Origin: Geodermatophilus amargosae | GTDB taxonomy: Bacteria > Actinomycetota > Actinomycetes > Mycobacteriales > Geodermatophilaceae | Length of the DNA stretch: 51,602 nucleotides | Assembly (NCBI RefSeq): GCF_900116515.1 | Contig: NZ_FPBA01000032.1 | Span: 1 to 51,602 of the forward strand | Direction: 5' to 3' | Part shown: one piece after another, positions 23,965 to 34,376 of the stretch | Position numbering within the stretch: the stretch's first letter is position 1 | How the letters are laid out: each line of letters begins with the position of its first letter | Notes under the pieces: generated by a model | Databases searched by the model: none | What the model was told of the DNA's origin: nothing | Seen by the model: only the letters and a program-made list of their open reading frames with translations | Translations under genes and position numbers: made by a program

Positions 23965-24890
23965 GCCGCCACCTCCTCGCGGGCGGCGACCTGCCGCGCA
24001 GGGTCGGCGACGGCCTCGCGGAACAGCTCGACCAGCGTGGCCTCGCGCCAGCCGAAGTGGGTGACCCGGCCGGTGCGCAGCGCGGCAGCCAGGACCTGCT
24101 GGTCGTCGGTGCCCCCCGCGAGCTCCAGCAGCGTGTCACCGGCCTGCTCGGAGACGACCCGGACGCCCGGGAGGGCAGCCGCCCAGCCGGGCCCGGCGTC
24201 GGGCACCACGACCCGCAGCACCCGGCCGGACTCGCGGCGCCGCAGCTCCTCGACGGTGCCGGTGGCGACCATCCGGCCGCGGGCGAGGATGCCGACCGAG
24301 TCGCACAGCCGCTCGACCAGGTCGAGCTGGTGACTGGAGAACACGACGGGCACGCCCGCGCGGCACTGCTCGAGCAGCGCCTCGGCCAGGGCGTCGACGC
24401 CGACGGGGTCCAGACCGCTGAACGGCTCGTCGAGGATGAGCACCTCGGGCCGGCTGACCAGTGCCGCGGCCAGCTGCACCCGCTGCTGGTTGCCCAGCGA
24501 CAGCTTCTCGACCGGGTCGCCGCGCCGCTCGGCCAGGCCCAGGCGGCCCGACCACTCCTCGGCGGCGCGGGCGGCGGCGGCGGCGTCCATGCCGTGCAGC
24601 CGCGCGAAGTAGGCCAACTGCTCGCCCACCCGCATCTTCGGGTAGAGCCCGCGTTCCTCCGGCATGTAGCCGATGCGCCGCCGGGCCTCCTCGTCCAGGG
24701 GGCGTCCGCGCCAGCGCACCTCCCCGGCGTCGGCACGGGCCAGGCCCATGGCGATGCGCATCGTCGTCGTCTTCCCGGCCCCGTTGGACCCGCAGAAACC
24801 GAACATCGAGCCGGGGGCGACGGTGAAACCGACACCCTCCAGCACGTGGTTGTCGCCGTAGCTCTTGTGGAGCCCGTCGAACTCGAGCAC
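23961..24890 (-). CDS. ABC transporter ATPase, NatA type
   Basis: The 309-residue ATPase has Walker A GSNGAGKTTT at about residue 35, a Q-loop region with GYMPEERGLYPKM, a signature LSLGNQQRVQLAAALV (LSxGNxQ, characteristic of the NatA branch), Walker B VLILDEPFSGLDP and the switch histidine in VVFSSHQLDLVE. About 80 C-terminal residues form a regulatory DUF4162-like domain. It powers the adjacent NatB-type permease. The GTG at 24890 has GGAGGAG just upstream. The gene is divergent from udgX with an 85 bp gap. Confidence 0.92.
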   Translation of the reverse strand: MLEFDGLHKSYGDNHVLEGVGFTVAPGSMFGFCGSNGAGKTTTMRIAMGLARADAGEVRWRGRPLDEEARRRIGYMPEERGLYPKMRVGEQLAYFARLHGMDAAAAARAAEEWSGRLGLAERRGDPVEKLSLGNQQRVQLAAALVSRPEVLILDEPFSGLDPVGVDALAEALLEQCRAGVPVVFSSHQLDLVERLCDSVGILARGRMVATGTVEELRRRESGRVLRVVVPDAGPGWAAALPGVRVVSEQAGDTLLELAGGTDDQQVLAAALRTGRVTHFGWREATLVELFREAVADPARQVAAREEVAA

Positions 24891-24975
24891 TGCTCCTCCG
24901 TCCTGAGGTCCCCGTGCGCGCCGACGCTATCGGTCCCGCCTCGCGCCCGGCCCCGACCTGCGGTGTCATCGGGGC

Positions 24976-25653
24976 ATGAGCCAGGAGAACGTCCCCGCCA
25001 GCCCACCGTCGGGTGTCGGGCTGGACGGCCTGCGGCAGGCAGCGGCCGGGTGCCGGGCCTGCGAGCTGTGGGAACCGGCGACCCAGACCGTGTTCGGGGA
25101 GGGCCCGGAGACCGCGCGGATCGTGTTCGTCGGCGAGCAGCCCGGCGACCAGGAGGACCGCAGGGGCGAGCCGTTCGTCGGCCCGGCCGGCCGGCTGCTG
25201 GACCGGGCGCTCGCCGACGCCGGGATCGAGCGGGGCGACGCCTACGTCACCAACGCCGTCAAGCACTTCCGGTTCACGCCCACGCCCAAGCGGCGGATCC
25301 ACCAGTCGCCGGGGGCGGAGCACATCCGGGCCTGCCGGCCGTGGCTGGAGGCGGAGTTCGAGGTCCTCAAGCCCGAGGTCGTCGTCTGCCTGGGCGCGAC
25401 CGCCGCCAAGGCGCTGATCTCGCCGTCGTTCCGGATCACCAAGGAGCGCGGCGTGCTCATGCCCTGGACGCCGCCGGGCGTCGCCCGGGCCGAGCTCGGC
25501 GACGACGAGCCCGACGAGGACGCCCCGGCACAGACCTGGATGCTGGCCACCGCGCACCCCTCGGCGGTGCTGCGCGTGCCCGACGAGGACCGCCCCAAGG
25601 CCTACGACGCGCTGGTCGCCGACCTGCGCGTGGTGGCCGGGGCCCTGGCGTAG
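24976..25653 (+). CDS. udgX: UdgX-type uracil-DNA glycosylase
   Basis: The 225-residue protein is a family 4-like uracil-DNA glycosylase of the UdgX class. It has the GEQPGDQED active-site motif (residues 53 to 61), four likely iron-sulfur cysteines (26, 29, 120 and 138), the KRRIH loop (105 to 109) and ATAHPSAVLR near the C-terminus. In UdgX the KRRIH histidine forms a covalent bond with the abasic site after uracil removal, and here it falls at residue 109 as in the mycobacterial enzyme. The protein therefore likely traps uracil lesions rather than turning over. It starts a two-gene unit with the peroxidase gene. Confidence 0.94.
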   Translation: MSQENVPASPPSGVGLDGLRQAAAGCRACELWEPATQTVFGEGPETARIVFVGEQPGDQEDRRGEPFVGPAGRLLDRALADAGIERGDAYVTNAVKHFRFTPTPKRRIHQSPGAEHIRACRPWLEAEFEVLKPEVVVCLGATAAKALISPSFRITKERGVLMPWTPPGVARAELGDDEPDEDAPAQTWMLATAHPSAVLRVPDEDRPKAYDALVADLRVVAGALA

Positions 25654-25661
25654 GAGGACCC

Positions 25662-26129
25662 GTGGGAGACGGCATGCACCCGATCTACACGGCGCAGGCC
25701 ACCGCGACCGGCGCACGCACCGGGGAGGTCGCCAGCTCCGACGGGCGGCTGCAGGTGCAGCTGTCCCGCCCCGCCGAGATGGGCGGCGACGGCGGCCCGG
25801 GCACCAATCCCGAGCAGCTGTTCGCCGCGGGCTTCGCCGCCTGCTTCCACAGCGCGATGCGCTTCGCGCTCGAGCCGCTCGGGCTGACACCGCGGGCGCT
25901 GCAGGGCTCGTCGGTCACCGCGCGGGTGCACTTCCTGCGCGGCGAGGCCGGCGACTTCGGCCTCGGCGTCGAGCTCACCGGCTCCCTGCCCGCCCTGGAC
26001 GCGGAGCAGGCGCGGGCGCTGATGGAGCGCACCCACACCGTCTGCCCGTACTCGCGCGCCACCGTCGGCAACATCGAGGTGGACCTGCACGTGGCGGAGG
26101 ACTCCCCGGCGGCCCGGCAGTCCCCCTAG
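25662..26129 (+). CDS. ohr: Organic hydroperoxide resistance protein (Ohr/OsmC)
   Basis: This 155-residue thiol peroxidase of the OsmC/Ohr family reduces organic hydroperoxides. Both redox cysteines are visible: FAAGFAACFHSAM (peroxidatic) and TVCPYSRATVGN (resolving). It begins HPIYTAQATATGARTGEV, as Ohr proteins do. The GTG at 25662 follows a TAGGAGGA that overlaps the udgX stop; ATG 25674 is an alternative. Eight bases separate it from udgX, so the two are probably cotranscribed. Its stop codon TAG shares the CTAG tetramer with the stop of the convergent exporter gene. Confidence 0.92.
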   Translation: MGDGMHPIYTAQATATGARTGEVASSDGRLQVQLSRPAEMGGDGGPGTNPEQLFAAGFAACFHSAMRFALEPLGLTPRALQGSSVTARVHFLRGEAGDFGLGVELTGSLPALDAEQARALMERTHTVCPYSRATVGNIEVDLHVAEDSPAARQSP

Positions 26130-27472
26130 CCGGCCGTGCGCGAGGCGCGGAAGTGCAGGAACGAGGGCACCACCAGCGCGACGACGACCATCGCGACCAC
26201 GACGACGATCCCGCCGGAGACCATCGCCACGCTCACGCCCGCCGCGCTGGCGATCGCCCCGGCGCGCAGGTCGCCCAGCCGCGGGCCGCCGGCGACGACG
26301 ACGAGGAAGACGCCCTGCATCCGCCCGCGCATGTCGTCGGGTGCGGCGGTCTGCAGCATCGACGAGCGCAGCACGGCGCTGACCATGTCGCCCGCGCCGG
26401 CGACGGCCAGGCAGAGGACGGCCAGCCACAGGGTGGACGCCAGGCCGAAGCCGATGATCGCGATCCCCCACACCACGATGGCGGCGAGCACGACGGCGCC
26501 CTGCCGGTCGACCCGCGAGACCCAGCCCGAGGTCAGCCCCATGAGCAGGGCACCGACGGAGACGCCGGCGAACAGCCACCCGAGACCGTTCGGCGACCCC
26601 TCGAAGCGCGTCTCCGACAGCTCGGGGAACACCGCCTGCGGCCAGGCGAAGAGCATCGCGATCACGTCGACGACGAAGGTCATGAGGAGCACCGGCTGGG
26701 TGCGGAGGAACGTGAAACCCTCCCCCACCCCGCGGACGGCGGCACCCAGGCGCAGCGGGCCGGTCCGCCCGGCCGGCGGCAGCGGCGGCAGGCCGCGCAA
26801 CAGCAGGACGGCGACCAGGAACCCGAGCGCGTCGACGGCGTAGGCCAGGAAGAGGTCGCCGAGGCTGATGAGCACCCCGGCCAGCAGCGGCCCGGCGATG
26901 ACGCCGACCTGGCGCACGGTCATCGCCAGCGCGTTCGCCGCGGGGACGCCCGCAGTGCCGACGAGCGCGGGGATGACCGCGCTGCGGGTGGGCTGGTTGA
27001 CGGCCGTGAACCCCGAGACCGCGGCGACGAGCACCCAGAGCAGCCAGATGTTCCCGCCGCCGGGCAGCAGCGCCTGCACCGCCAGCAGCGCGCTGGTCAC
27101 CGCCGACCCCGCCCCGGTGACCAGCATGAGCCTGCGGCGGTCCATGGCGTCGGCGATCGCGCCGCCCAGCAGCCCGAAGACGACGAGCGGCACGAGCGCG
27201 ACGATCGACGTCACCCCCACCAGCAGCGAGGACCCGGTGAGGTCGTAGACCTGGAACGGGACGGCGACCAGCGTCATCTGCTGGCCGAGCATCGTGGCCG
27301 CCACACCCCAGAACAGCCGCCGGTAGCCGGGGTTGTGCAGCGGGCTGGTGTCGATCGCCCAGCCCCTCGACGACGTGGGGCGGCGGCGCACCGGCACGGG
27401 CTCGGCGACCTTCCCGGCCCCCTCGACGGGATCGACGGGCAGCTGCTCCCCGGGCGTCCCGTGCGCCGTCAC
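26126..27472 (-). CDS. MFS exporter, EntS-like
   Basis: The 448-residue protein has 12 hydrophobic segments after an N-terminal cytoplasmic tail of about 45 residues. LGGAIADAMDRRRLMLVTG after the second helix is the MFS motif A region, and TAVNQPTRSAVIPALVG plus PDDMRGRMQGVFLVVVAGGPRLGD are characteristic of the EntS/MFS_3 exporter branch. It probably exports a small molecule; the substrate is unknown. The GTG start at 27472 overlaps the pdxH stop (GTGA), so it is translationally coupled to pdxH. Its own stop overlaps that of ohr on the other strand. Confidence 0.87.
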   Translation of the reverse strand: MTAHGTPGEQLPVDPVEGAGKVAEPVPVRRRPTSSRGWAIDTSPLHNPGYRRLFWGVAATMLGQQMTLVAVPFQVYDLTGSSLLVGVTSIVALVPLVVFGLLGGAIADAMDRRRLMLVTGAGSAVTSALLAVQALLPGGGNIWLLWVLVAAVSGFTAVNQPTRSAVIPALVGTAGVPAANALAMTVRQVGVIAGPLLAGVLISLGDLFLAYAVDALGFLVAVLLLRGLPPLPPAGRTGPLRLGAAVRGVGEGFTFLRTQPVLLMTFVVDVIAMLFAWPQAVFPELSETRFEGSPNGLGWLFAGVSVGALLMGLTSGWVSRVDRQGAVVLAAIVVWGIAIIGFGLASTLWLAVLCLAVAGAGDMVSAVLRSSMLQTAAPDDMRGRMQGVFLVVVAGGPRLGDLRAGAIASAAGVSVAMVSGGIVVVVAMVVVALVVPSFLHFRASRTAG

Positions 27473-28116
27473 GGGGCCAGGCGTTGGAGGACCCAGCCGC
27501 CGCCCTCCTCGTCGTCGCGGACGAAGCGCAGCCGGTCGTGCAGCCGCCCCGGCCCGCCCTGCCAGAACTCGATGCTGTGCGGCACCACCCGGTAGCCGCC
27601 CCAGACCGGCGGCCGCGGCACCTTCTCCGTCGTCGTCTCCTCGTCGAGCAGCCGCACCCGCGCCTCGAGCTCCTCGCGGGAGTCGACGACGGTGGACTGC
27701 ACCGAGGCGACGGCGGCCAGCTGCGCCTCCCGCGGGCGGGGGTCCCACAGGCCGTCGGAGGCGCCGTCGCCGATGCGCTCGACGGTGCCGGTCACCCGCA
27801 CCTGGCGCTGCAGCGCGTGCCAGGGGAAGACCAGCGCCGCGCGCGGGTTGGCGGCCAGCTGCGCACCCTTGGCCGAGGCGTAGCTGGTGCCGAAGACGAA
27901 GCCGGCCTCGTCGTAGCCCTTGAGCAGGACGATCCGCGCGTCCGGGGCGCCGTCGGCGTCGGCCGTGGCCACGACCACCGCGTTCGGGTCGGGGACGTCG
28001 GCGGCGACGACGTCCCGGAACCAGCGGTCGAACTGCTCGACCCAGGTGGGCGCGAGGTCCTCCTCGCGCAGCCCCGGGCGGTCGTAGTCCCTGCGCATGC
28101 GGGAGAGGTCGGCCAC
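27469..28116 (-). CDS. pdxH: Pyridoxine/pyridoxamine 5'-phosphate oxidase
   Basis: The 215-residue FMN enzyme makes pyridoxal 5'-phosphate. It begins ADLSRMRRDYDRPGL and shows ARIVLLKGYDEAGFVFGTSY (FMN and substrate site), AALVFPWHALQRQVRVTG and the C-terminal VVPHSIEFWQGGPGRLHDRLRF, which is the family signature. The GTG at 28116 is preferred to ATG 28098 because a CAGCAT box lies six bases upstream and because the family normally has this N-terminal helix. The product serves PLP enzymes such as SerC, encoded 1.3 kb away. The coupling to an exporter is unexplained. Confidence 0.95.
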   Translation of the reverse strand: MADLSRMRRDYDRPGLREEDLAPTWVEQFDRWFRDVVAADVPDPNAVVVATADADGAPDARIVLLKGYDEAGFVFGTSYASAKGAQLAANPRAALVFPWHALQRQVRVTGTVERIGDGASDGLWDPRPREAQLAAVASVQSTVVDSREELEARVRLLDEETTTEKVPRPPVWGGYRVVPHSIEFWQGGPGRLHDRLRFVRDDEEGGGWVLQRLAP

Positions 28117-28122
28117 CCCGCC

Positions 28123-28128
28123 ATGCTG
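28123..28128 (-). promoter_or_regulatory. Leaderless -10 box for pdxH
   Basis: CAGCAT on the minus strand ends six bases before GTG 28116. Confidence 0.45.
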
Positions 28129-28183
28129 ACACCGCCGCCGCGAGGGGGCGCCGGGCGGCTCCCGCTGGACGGCAGCCCCCCGT

Positions 28184-28212
28184 GTGACGGGTGCGACCGC
28201 TGGGCCTAGGGT
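28184..28212 (+). promoter_or_regulatory. Promoter of citrate synthase gene
   Basis: GTGACG at 28184 to 28189 and TAGGGT at 28207 to 28212 are 17 bases apart, as in primary-sigma promoters of actinomycetes. The leader to ATG 28277 is about 57 bases. Confidence 0.55.
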
Positions 28213-28276
28213 CGCGGTGCAGTCGTGCCCCGCGGAACGTGCGGGCACGAGGTCCGCGCGCAGAGGAGCATGCGAG

Positions 28277-30539
<2,263 letters not shown>

Positions 30540-30602
30540 CCGCGGTGGCCCCCTTGCAGGGGACCGCCGCGAGCGTGCGAGCGGTGGGGGGCAAGGGGGT
30601 CC
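30540..30602 (-). terminator. Convergent-junction hairpin element, copy B
   Basis: Read on the minus strand this gap matches copy A at 21763 over about 60 bases. The outer stem is CCCCCTTGC with GCAAGGGGG in place of CCCCACCGC with GCGGTGGGG, so both sides have changed together. The inner stem around CTCGCACGCTCG is kept. It separates serC from the M42 peptidase gene. Confidence 0.8.
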
Positions 30603-31856
30603 TCACCGGGCGATCTCGCCGTCGGCCGGCTGGACGGCGGTGCTCGGGAAGTCCCGCAGGTCGCCGGTGGGTGTGCGGTCCCAGCTGCGGAAGGTCAGGT
30701 CGGTCTGCAGGTAGAGCGCGATGAGCTCAGCGGTGCTGCGGATGCCGTCGAGGTGGGTGCGCTCGTTGCCGTGGCTGCCGTCGATGCCGAAGCCGACCAG
30801 CGCCGCGCGGGTGTTGGCGCCGGCCTCCAGGGCCGAGGCGGCGTCGGACCGGTAGTACTTGTAGACGTCGCGGCGGTGCGGCACCTCGTGCACCCGACAC
30901 AGGTCGATCAGGTGCCGGGTCAGGTGGTAGTCGAAGGGCCCGGTCGAGTCCTGCATCGCGATGTTCACGCAGTGTTCGGAGGACGCCTGCCCCGGCGCGA
31001 CCACCGAGGTGTCGATGGAGACGAGCTCGGCGACGTCGGCGTCGAGGCCGTGGCTGGCGCCCAGGCCGACCTCCTCGGCGATGGTGACCAGCAGGTGTGC
31101 CGTCACCGGCACCTGGACGCCGTGGTCGACGATGGCCTTGAACGCGCCGAGCGCCGCGGCGATGCCGGCCTTGTCGTCGAGGTGCCGGGAGTTGACGAAC
31201 CCGCTGGCGGTGACCACCGGCTGCGCGTCGATCGCCACGAAGTCGCCCACCTGGATGCCGCGGCGCTCGAGGTCGGCGCGGCTGTGCACGACCTCGTCCA
31301 CGCGCACCTCGACGTGGTCCCAGCCCACGCCCTGCTCGTCGACCTCGTCGCCGAAGCGGTGCCCGCTGGCCTTGTTGGGCAGGATCGTGCCGGTGTGCCA
31401 GTAGTCGCCGGAGACGTCGTCGCTGAAGATCGTGACCCGGGCGCCCTCGGCGAAGCGGGCGCTGTGCGTCCCCACCGGCACGAGCGCCAGCCGCCCGTTG
31501 TCCTTGAGCTGGCTGACCATGCAGCCGATCGTGTCGGCGTGCACGACCACCGTCCGGTCGGCGCCGGGCGAGCGGCTGGGCAGCTCGGCGATGAGCGCCC
31601 CGCGGCGGGTGACCTCGAAGTGCAGGCCCAAGTCGCGCAGCTCGCAGCCGATGACCTGCATGACGTGGTCGGTGCGTCCCGACGGGCTCGGGATCTGCAG
31701 CAGCTCGAGCATCACCCGCTGCACGTAGTCCATGTCGATCGGCAGCCGCTTCTGGCCGGCGTCGACCGGGGAGGGCAGGAAGCGGGGGTTGGGCTCGGCA
31801 TCGTCGCGGGTGTCGTCGCGGACGAGGCCGGTGTCGTCCCGGGGACCGGTCAGCAT
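30603..31856 (-). CDS. M42-family metallopeptidase, NAGGN-system-like
   Basis: This 417-residue protein has the M42 (PepA-like) two-metal fold. Probable ligands are the histidine of VVVHADTIG, the aspartate of NSRHLDDKAGIAAAL, the glutamates of LLVTIAEEVGLGASH, the aspartate of LVSIDTSVV and the histidine of GSHGNERTH. The core starts RLPIDMDYVQRVMLELLQIP, which resembles the M42 hydrolase of the osmoprotectant N-acetylglutaminylglutamine amide (NAGGN) locus. The usual partner genes, an amidotransferase and an ATP-grasp/acetyltransferase, are not adjacent. About 40 extra N-terminal residues precede the core. ATG 31856 was chosen as the first start; the true start may be nearer the core. Confidence 0.82.
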   Translation of the reverse strand: MLTGPRDDTGLVRDDTRDDAEPNPRFLPSPVDAGQKRLPIDMDYVQRVMLELLQIPSPSGRTDHVMQVIGCELRDLGLHFEVTRRGALIAELPSRSPGADRTVVVHADTIGCMVSQLKDNGRLALVPVGTHSARFAEGARVTIFSDDVSGDYWHTGTILPNKASGHRFGDEVDEQGVGWDHVEVRVDEVVHSRADLERRGIQVGDFVAIDAQPVVTASGFVNSRHLDDKAGIAAALGAFKAIVDHGVQVPVTAHLLVTIAEEVGLGASHGLDADVAELVSIDTSVVAPGQASSEHCVNIAMQDSTGPFDYHLTRHLIDLCRVHEVPHRRDVYKYYRSDAASALEAGANTRAALVGFGIDGSHGNERTHLDGIRSTAELIALYLQTDLTFRSWDRTPTGDLRDFPSTAVQPADGEIAR

Positions 31857-32027
31857 GGAGGCGGAGTCTAGGTGCGCCCGGCGCGCCGGACGGGGACCGG
31901 GGAGCGCCGTCCGGGTGCCGCCACGCCGGGCCACCTGCGGCGCGCACCCCCCTCGCGCCGATAGCCTCGCGCGTGGCCCCCTGTAGCCGGGAGCCGTCCG
32001 CCCGTCCCGTCGTCCGAGGAGGTCTAC

Positions 32028-32909
32028 GTGCGCACGCTGCGTCTCGTGGGCCTGTCCGAGGACGGCAAGAGCCTGGTCCTCACCGTCGACGGCGGGGACG
32101 GCACCGACGACGGCGAGCGCTTCGAGCTGCCCGTCGACGACCGGCTGCGCGCCGCCGCCCGCGGGGACACCCGCCGGCTCGGCCAGATGGACGTCGACAG
32201 CGGGCTCTCCCCGCGGGTCATCCAGCAGCGCATCCGCTCCGGTGAGACGCCCGAGCAGGTCGCGCAGAGCTCCGGGACCCGCGTCGAGCGGATCATGCGC
32301 TTCGCCCACCCGGTGCTGCAGGAGCGCGAGCGGATCGCCGACCAGGCGCGCGAGGCGCGGGTGCGGCTGTCCGAGGGCACGCCGAGCGTCCCGCTGCAGC
32401 AGTTCATGGCCGAGCGGCTGCGACTGCTCGGCGCCGACCTCGACGCCGTCCGCTGGGACGCCTCCCGCTCCGACGACGGCACCTGGGTGGTCACCGCCGC
32501 CTGGCGGGCCGGCGCCAAGGAGGGCACCACGGCCTGGGCCTACGACCTCGCCGGCCGCGCGGTCAGCCCGTTCGACGCCGCCACCCGCGACTTCGCCGAG
32601 GGCACCCGGCTGGTCCGCGTCGTCCCCGGCGTCCCCGCCGAGCGACCGGTGCTGCCCGTGCACCGCAGCGCCGCCGTGCCGGAGCGCCCCTCCACGGAGC
32701 GGCCCGCGGCCGCCGCCGCTCCCCCGGCCGCCGAGTCGTCACGCCCGGCGTCCGCCGACCGGCACACCGACGTCCCCGACGACGAGGACGTCTCCGAGCA
32801 CGACACCGTCGTCCTGCGGACCGGCGAGACCGACGGCGAGGACGAGGACCCGCGCGCCCGCGTCCCGGCGTGGGAGGACATCGTGTTCGGGGTCCGCCGC
32901 AACCACTAG
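32028..32909 (+). CDS. sepH: Septation protein SepH (DUF3071)
   Basis: The 293-residue protein matches actinobacterial SepH, which binds FtsZ and stimulates its assembly at division septa. The N-terminal DUF3071 domain shows MRTLRLVGLSEDGKSLVLT-like residues, a helix-turn-helix-like region LSPRVIQQRIRSGETPEQVA and TRVERIMRFAHPVLQERERIA. The second half is a low-complexity linker rich in proline, alanine and acidic residues, ending VPAWEDIVFGVRRNH, the conserved C-terminal tail. The GTG at 32028 has GAGGAGG upstream. A TAGCCT at about 31963 is a likely -10 box. The citA-serC-sepH neighbourhood is typical of actinomycetes. Confidence 0.92.
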   Translation: MRTLRLVGLSEDGKSLVLTVDGGDGTDDGERFELPVDDRLRAAARGDTRRLGQMDVDSGLSPRVIQQRIRSGETPEQVAQSSGTRVERIMRFAHPVLQERERIADQAREARVRLSEGTPSVPLQQFMAERLRLLGADLDAVRWDASRSDDGTWVVTAAWRAGAKEGTTAWAYDLAGRAVSPFDAATRDFAEGTRLVRVVPGVPAERPVLPVHRSAAVPERPSTERPAAAAAPPAAESSRPASADRHTDVPDDEDVSEHDTVVLRTGETDGEDEDPRARVPAWEDIVFGVRRNH

Positions 32910-32990
32910 CCCACTGTGACCGGTCGGACGTGTCCGGCCGGTCGGCCCGGGTACCTCTTGCGCAACGGGAACGCGGAGGTGGAGCGAGTC

Positions 32991-33464
32991 ATGTCGATGT
33001 CGGTGTCCATGCCCCTCGGGGGCGTCCAGGTCGGGTCCTACGACAGCTATCCGCAGGCGCAGGCGGCGGTGGACCACCTCTCCGACGAGAAGTTCGCCGT
33101 CGAGAACGTGACGATCATCGGGTCGGACCTGCGGATGGTCGAGCGGGTGACCGGCCGGCTCACCTGGGGCCGTGCGATCGCCGCCGGCGCCGCGGGCGGC
33201 ATCTGGTGGGGTCTGTTCGTCGGTCTGCTGCTGGGGATCTTCGCCCCGAGCGGCACCAGCTGGGTCAGCTCGGTGCTGACCGGCCTGCTCTTCGGCCTGG
33301 TCTTCGGCGCGCTGTTCGGCGCGATGGGCTACGCGGCCACCCGGGGCAAGCGCGACTTCACCAGCACCTCGCAGATCACCGCGAGCCGCTATGACGTCAT
33401 GTGCGACCCCTCGCGCGCCGAGGAGGCCCGCGCCATCCTCGCCCGCTGGTCCCTGCGCAACTAG
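32991..33464 (+). CDS. General stress protein 17M-like membrane protein
   Basis: The 157-residue protein begins with a general stress protein 17M-type domain, QVGSYDSYPQAQAAVDHLSDEKF followed by VENVTIIGSDLRMVERVTGRL. Two glycine-rich membrane segments follow (GAAGGIWWGLFVGLLLGIF and VLTGLLFGLVFGALFGAMGY), with a glycine-zipper look. The C-terminal RYDVMCDPSRAEEARAILA closes the domain. The ATG at 32991 follows a GGAGGTGGAG. It is a small membrane protein of unknown role, probably cotranscribed with or just downstream of sepH (81 bp gap). Confidence 0.82.
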   Translation: MSMSVSMPLGGVQVGSYDSYPQAQAAVDHLSDEKFAVENVTIIGSDLRMVERVTGRLTWGRAIAAGAAGGIWWGLFVGLLLGIFAPSGTSWVSSVLTGLLFGLVFGALFGAMGYAATRGKRDFTSTSQITASRYDVMCDPSRAEEARAILARWSLRN

Positions 33465-33524
33465 GAGGACCCCCTCGGCTCGCAGCCTCGCCGCGGGCCC
33501 CTGCGGGGCGGCCGTTCCGGCACG
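33465..33524 (+). terminator. Convergent-junction hairpin element, copy C
   Basis: This gap begins AGGAGGACCCC and contains CTCGCAGCCTCGCCGCGGGC and CCCTGCGGGG, the same order as copies A and B but about ten bases shorter. It separates the stress-protein gene from the convergent TrmH gene. Confidence 0.75.
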
Positions 33525-34325
33525 TCACCGGAGGGTGGCGAACGCCACGGCCGCGGCGGCGGCCACCCCGAGCGAGTCCACGCCGGCGCGCATGGGGATC
33601 CGGGCGCGCACCCGGGCCGCCGCCTGCGCCTCCGGGGTGAGCCCCGGCCCCTCGGCGCCGAGCAGCACCGCGGTGCGCGGGTGGGCCCGTGGGTCCACCC
33701 CGGTGAGGTCGACGGCGTCCGGGGCCGGGGTGAGCGCCACGGTGAGGTAGCCGGCGTCGTGCAGCCGGGACAGCCCATCCGGCCAGTCCGGCAGGACGGC
33801 GAACGGCAGCGCGAGGACGTGGCCCATCGAGACCCGCACCGCGCGCCGGTAGAGCGGGTCGGCGCAGCGCGGGTCCAGCAGCAGCCCGTCGACGCCGAGG
33901 GCCACGGCCGAGCGGGCGATCGAGCCGAGGTTCTCGGCGTCGTTGAGCGCCTCGAGCACGGCCAGCCGCCGCGGCGCCGCCGGGTCGGGCCCGGCCAGCA
34001 GCGCGCCGAGGTCGGCCGGCGGCCGTCGGTCGGCGGAGGCCAGCACGCCGCGGGTGAGCCGGAAGCCGATCAGCTCCGACAGCGCCCACTTGTCCATCTC
34101 GTAGGCCGGCACGTCGCCGGGCAGGTCCAGGCCGGCCAACCGCCCGGGCACGCCCAGGACCGCGCGCACCCGGTAGGGCGAGGCCAGCAGCCGCTGCACC
34201 GCCGGGACGCCCTCGACGATCACCGGGCCGGTCCCCCGCTCCCGTCCCGCCGGGCGGTCGCCGGCGTGCAGGTCGCGGAAGTCCGACACCCGGGGGTCGG
34301 CGACGTCGAGGATCGGCTCGGGCAC
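33525..34325 (-). CDS. TrmH-family (SpoU) RNA 2'-O-methyltransferase
   Basis: The 266-residue protein is a SPOUT methyltransferase with an N-terminal substrate-binding domain (residues 30 to 110, VIVEGVPAVQRLLASPYRV) and a C-terminal knotted domain. The three SpoU motifs are visible: ALNDAENLGSIARSAVALG, VLLGAEGPGLTPEAQ and IPMRAGVDSLGVAAAAAVAF. It methylates a ribose in rRNA or tRNA with S-adenosylmethionine. Motif 3 has VDSLG instead of the commoner SLN. The GTG at 34325 has a GAGGAT box seven bases upstream. It is divergent from the flavoprotein gene. Confidence 0.9.
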   Translation of the reverse strand: MPEPILDVADPRVSDFRDLHAGDRPAGRERGTGPVIVEGVPAVQRLLASPYRVRAVLGVPGRLAGLDLPGDVPAYEMDKWALSELIGFRLTRGVLASADRRPPADLGALLAGPDPAAPRRLAVLEALNDAENLGSIARSAVALGVDGLLLDPRCADPLYRRAVRVSMGHVLALPFAVLPDWPDGLSRLHDAGYLTVALTPAPDAVDLTGVDPRAHPRTAVLLGAEGPGLTPEAQAAARVRARIPMRAGVDSLGVAAAAAVAFATLR

Positions 34326-34332
34326 GCCTGCG

Positions 34333-34338
34333 ATCCTC
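34333..34338 (-). promoter_or_regulatory. Leaderless -10 box for TrmH gene
   Basis: GAGGAT on the minus strand ends seven bases before GTG 34325. Confidence 0.4.
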
Positions 34339-34364
34339 CCCGAGCGCCACGGCCGCCCAGCCCG

Positions 34365-34370
34365 CAGGAT
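34365..34370 (+). promoter_or_regulatory. Leaderless -10 box for renalase-like gene
   Basis: CAGGAT ends six bases before GTG 34377. Confidence 0.45.
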
Positions 34371-34376
34371 CCAGTG

